Below are positions 62,801 through 64,000 of a DNA stretch of 64,000 bases, one piece after another; the first letter of the stretch is position 1, and every line of letters starts with the position of its first letter. The notes beneath the pieces were generated by a model. That model was not told where the DNA came from and ran no database searches. It was given only the letters and a program-made list of their open reading frames with translations. The position numbers and the translations under genes are program-made. The DNA is from Anseranas semipalmata (taxonomy: Eukaryota; Chordata; Aves; Anseriformes; Anseranatidae), in NCBI GenBank assembly GCA_013399115.1, contig VXAA01001304.1:26065-90064 (forward strand). The letters run 5' to 3'.

Positions 62801-62870
62801 TTAAAAATAAAAAAATAAATAAATAAAAATAAAAATAAAAATAAAAATAAAAAATAAAATAAAATAAAAN
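62801..62870. repeat. (AAAAT)n microsatellite with an undetermined base
   Basis: AAAAT/AAAT units end at an N at 62870. Confidence 0.95.
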
Positions 62871-62959
62871 CATTAGTGACATGAGGTAAACAGAAAATGA
62901 GATAAAATACAAAGTAGTTTATCTAGGGTAACATTATACCAGAATACTCAGATATCTCC
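62871..62959. other. Short unique spacer
   Basis: Nothing recognised. Confidence 0.4.
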
Positions 62960-63080
62960 CTCTGAAAAAGAACTGGTTACCTAGACAAAGGCAATGCAAT
63001 AGATGAAATTTGTCTGAATTTAACTAGAGCATTAGACATGGTGCCACATGGGAAAATACTAGTGAGGTAGAAAAATGAAG
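62960..63080 (+). mobile_element. Old CR1-type LINE RT fragment
   Basis: GGTTACCTAGACAAAGGCAA, then GCATTAGACATGGTGCCACA and TGGGAAA, follow the CR1 RT block whose protein reads YLDKGNAVD...DFSKAFDTVPHGK. Stops break all frames here. It is much older than the 3' fragments elsewhere, and its edges are indistinct. Confidence 0.75.
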
Positions 63081-64000
63081 CATCGGTGTAACATCTGTAA
63101 AGGAGGAAGAGGATTAGCTAAGGGGAGCTGATAACCAGCTGTGCTCCAGCAGGGAGTTGTCAGGCTGCAGAGAAGCTATTAGGGAAGTTCTCCAGAGTTC
63201 CTTCAGATTTACCATTCTTAATATTTTAATTACTGAACACAGCATTAAAAGTCTATTGAAATTCTCCATTGACCTAAAGTTGGGATAAGTGTACAGATCA
63301 GGACTGCATGGATCCAAAGGAGAGGTGGTTGGTCTGAGCCCTGCCACACTAGAAATGGAGTGATATTCACTTGTACTGAGTGCAGGGTCATGTGCTACTG
63401 ACTAATACCAAAAATTTGCACGCTGAACTGAAGCTAAAGTTAGAATCAGCTGGAAACCCTAGGAAGATGTAAAAGGAAACACTTTTTTCAGCTGTTTTAC
63501 TCATCAGTTCCTCTTAGAGAAGTGCTCTCAGAGGGGCAGTGCAAGGAGGGGGAAGGCATATAGATATTTCCAACTCACACTTTTGCAAATGAGAGAAGAG
63601 CTGGGAGTCAAAGGAAGGGAACAATGGTCATCTCAAACTGTTGTTGCTGCTGTCAGCAACTACATCGTAGCAGGTAAGAGAAATGGGGTCAGCAAGTGTG
63701 GACAACAGAAACCGGTAGAAAACTGCTCAAACCTTTCTGTTTCCCTTCGCCACGGTTGGGTGATGCTCCTCGTCAGCACTCCCCTGTCCATTGCAGCACT
63801 TCAAGCTCTCAGTGCCCAGCTCAGGTTCTGCTCATCTAGTGAGTACCTATGATCTGATGCTGCAGTTAGAGCCTCTCTGACACCTGAACAGCTACAATAA
63901 GCAAAGGCAAAACAATTGTCCGGTTTTAACTCTGCTTGGAAATGGCTTTCAGACTGTTTGAAAGCCTTTCTGCTGGAATCTTTTACAAAAAAAAAAAAAA
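63081..64000. other. Unique DNA to window end
   Basis: No gene recognised. The window ends in a 14-base A-run. Confidence 0.45.

Noticed and set aside
895..64000. Endogenous retroviral coding regions next to the LTRs
   Set aside because: No gag, pol or env-like sequence was recognised beside any LTR; all appear solo or truncated.

Overview
This window is genomic DNA from a bird. The evidence is the repeat content. There are many fragments of the avian/reptilian LINE family CR1, recognisable by the 3' end sequence around the GGTTGGAAGGGACCT motif and by tails of the ATTCTATG or ATTCT type. There are also solo LTRs of families that are widespread in bird genomes. The sequence is AT-rich, and I found no host gene that I can support: no multi-exon coding signal, no tRNA, no rRNA and no operon-like packing. 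Nearly every open frame is a CR1 relic, a translated microsatellite or a chance frame. It reads as intergenic or large-intron DNA. I cannot name the species from the sequence alone.

Layout. 1-9.3 kb: a minus-strand ERVL-type solo LTR (303-894), about 5.6 kb of mostly unique DNA, then a nested block at 6.5-8.3 kb. The nested block is a minus-strand CR1 carrying a second solo LTR (perfect 5-bp target duplication GGCCT) and a 73-bp plus-strand CR1 tail. A second minus-strand CR1 fragment and a long polypurine microsatellite follow. 9.3-13.8 kb: unique DNA. 13.8-16.2 kb: a plus-strand CR1 that keeps its rarely preserved 5' half (GC-rich leader, ORF1 with esterase motifs, endonuclease), lacks the reverse transcriptase (RT) and holds two copies of a 73-bp repeat. 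16.2-24.4 kb: unique DNA, short CR1 tails, a pyrimidine microsatellite, then a CR1 at 22.8-24.4 kb that is internally deleted and interrupted by another CR1.

24.4-38.7 kb: mostly unique DNA with a putative 1.1-kb solo LTR (27.3-28.4 kb), several microsatellites and an old palindromic MITE-like element (35.7-35.9 kb). 38.7-43.8 kb: two inverted CR1 copies sharing the same internal deletion, an ancient CR1 relic between them, and a head-to-tail CR1 chimera. 43.8-55.6 kb: repeat-poor DNA with several stretches I suspect, by eye only, to be conserved non-coding elements, plus one LTR fragment. 55.6-64 kb: a putative class II-like solo LTR, a well-preserved CR1 3' fragment, unique DNA and an old CR1 RT fragment.

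Nothing here forms a working pathway. The most interesting content is retrotransposon history: internally deleted CR1s with a shared breakpoint, which suggests a non-autonomous derivative mobilised in trans; nested insertions that give a relative chronology; and the 97%-identical 73-bp repeat inside an otherwise decayed CR1. Boundaries of degraded repeats are approximate, and identity statements come from reading the sequence by eye, not from an alignment program.
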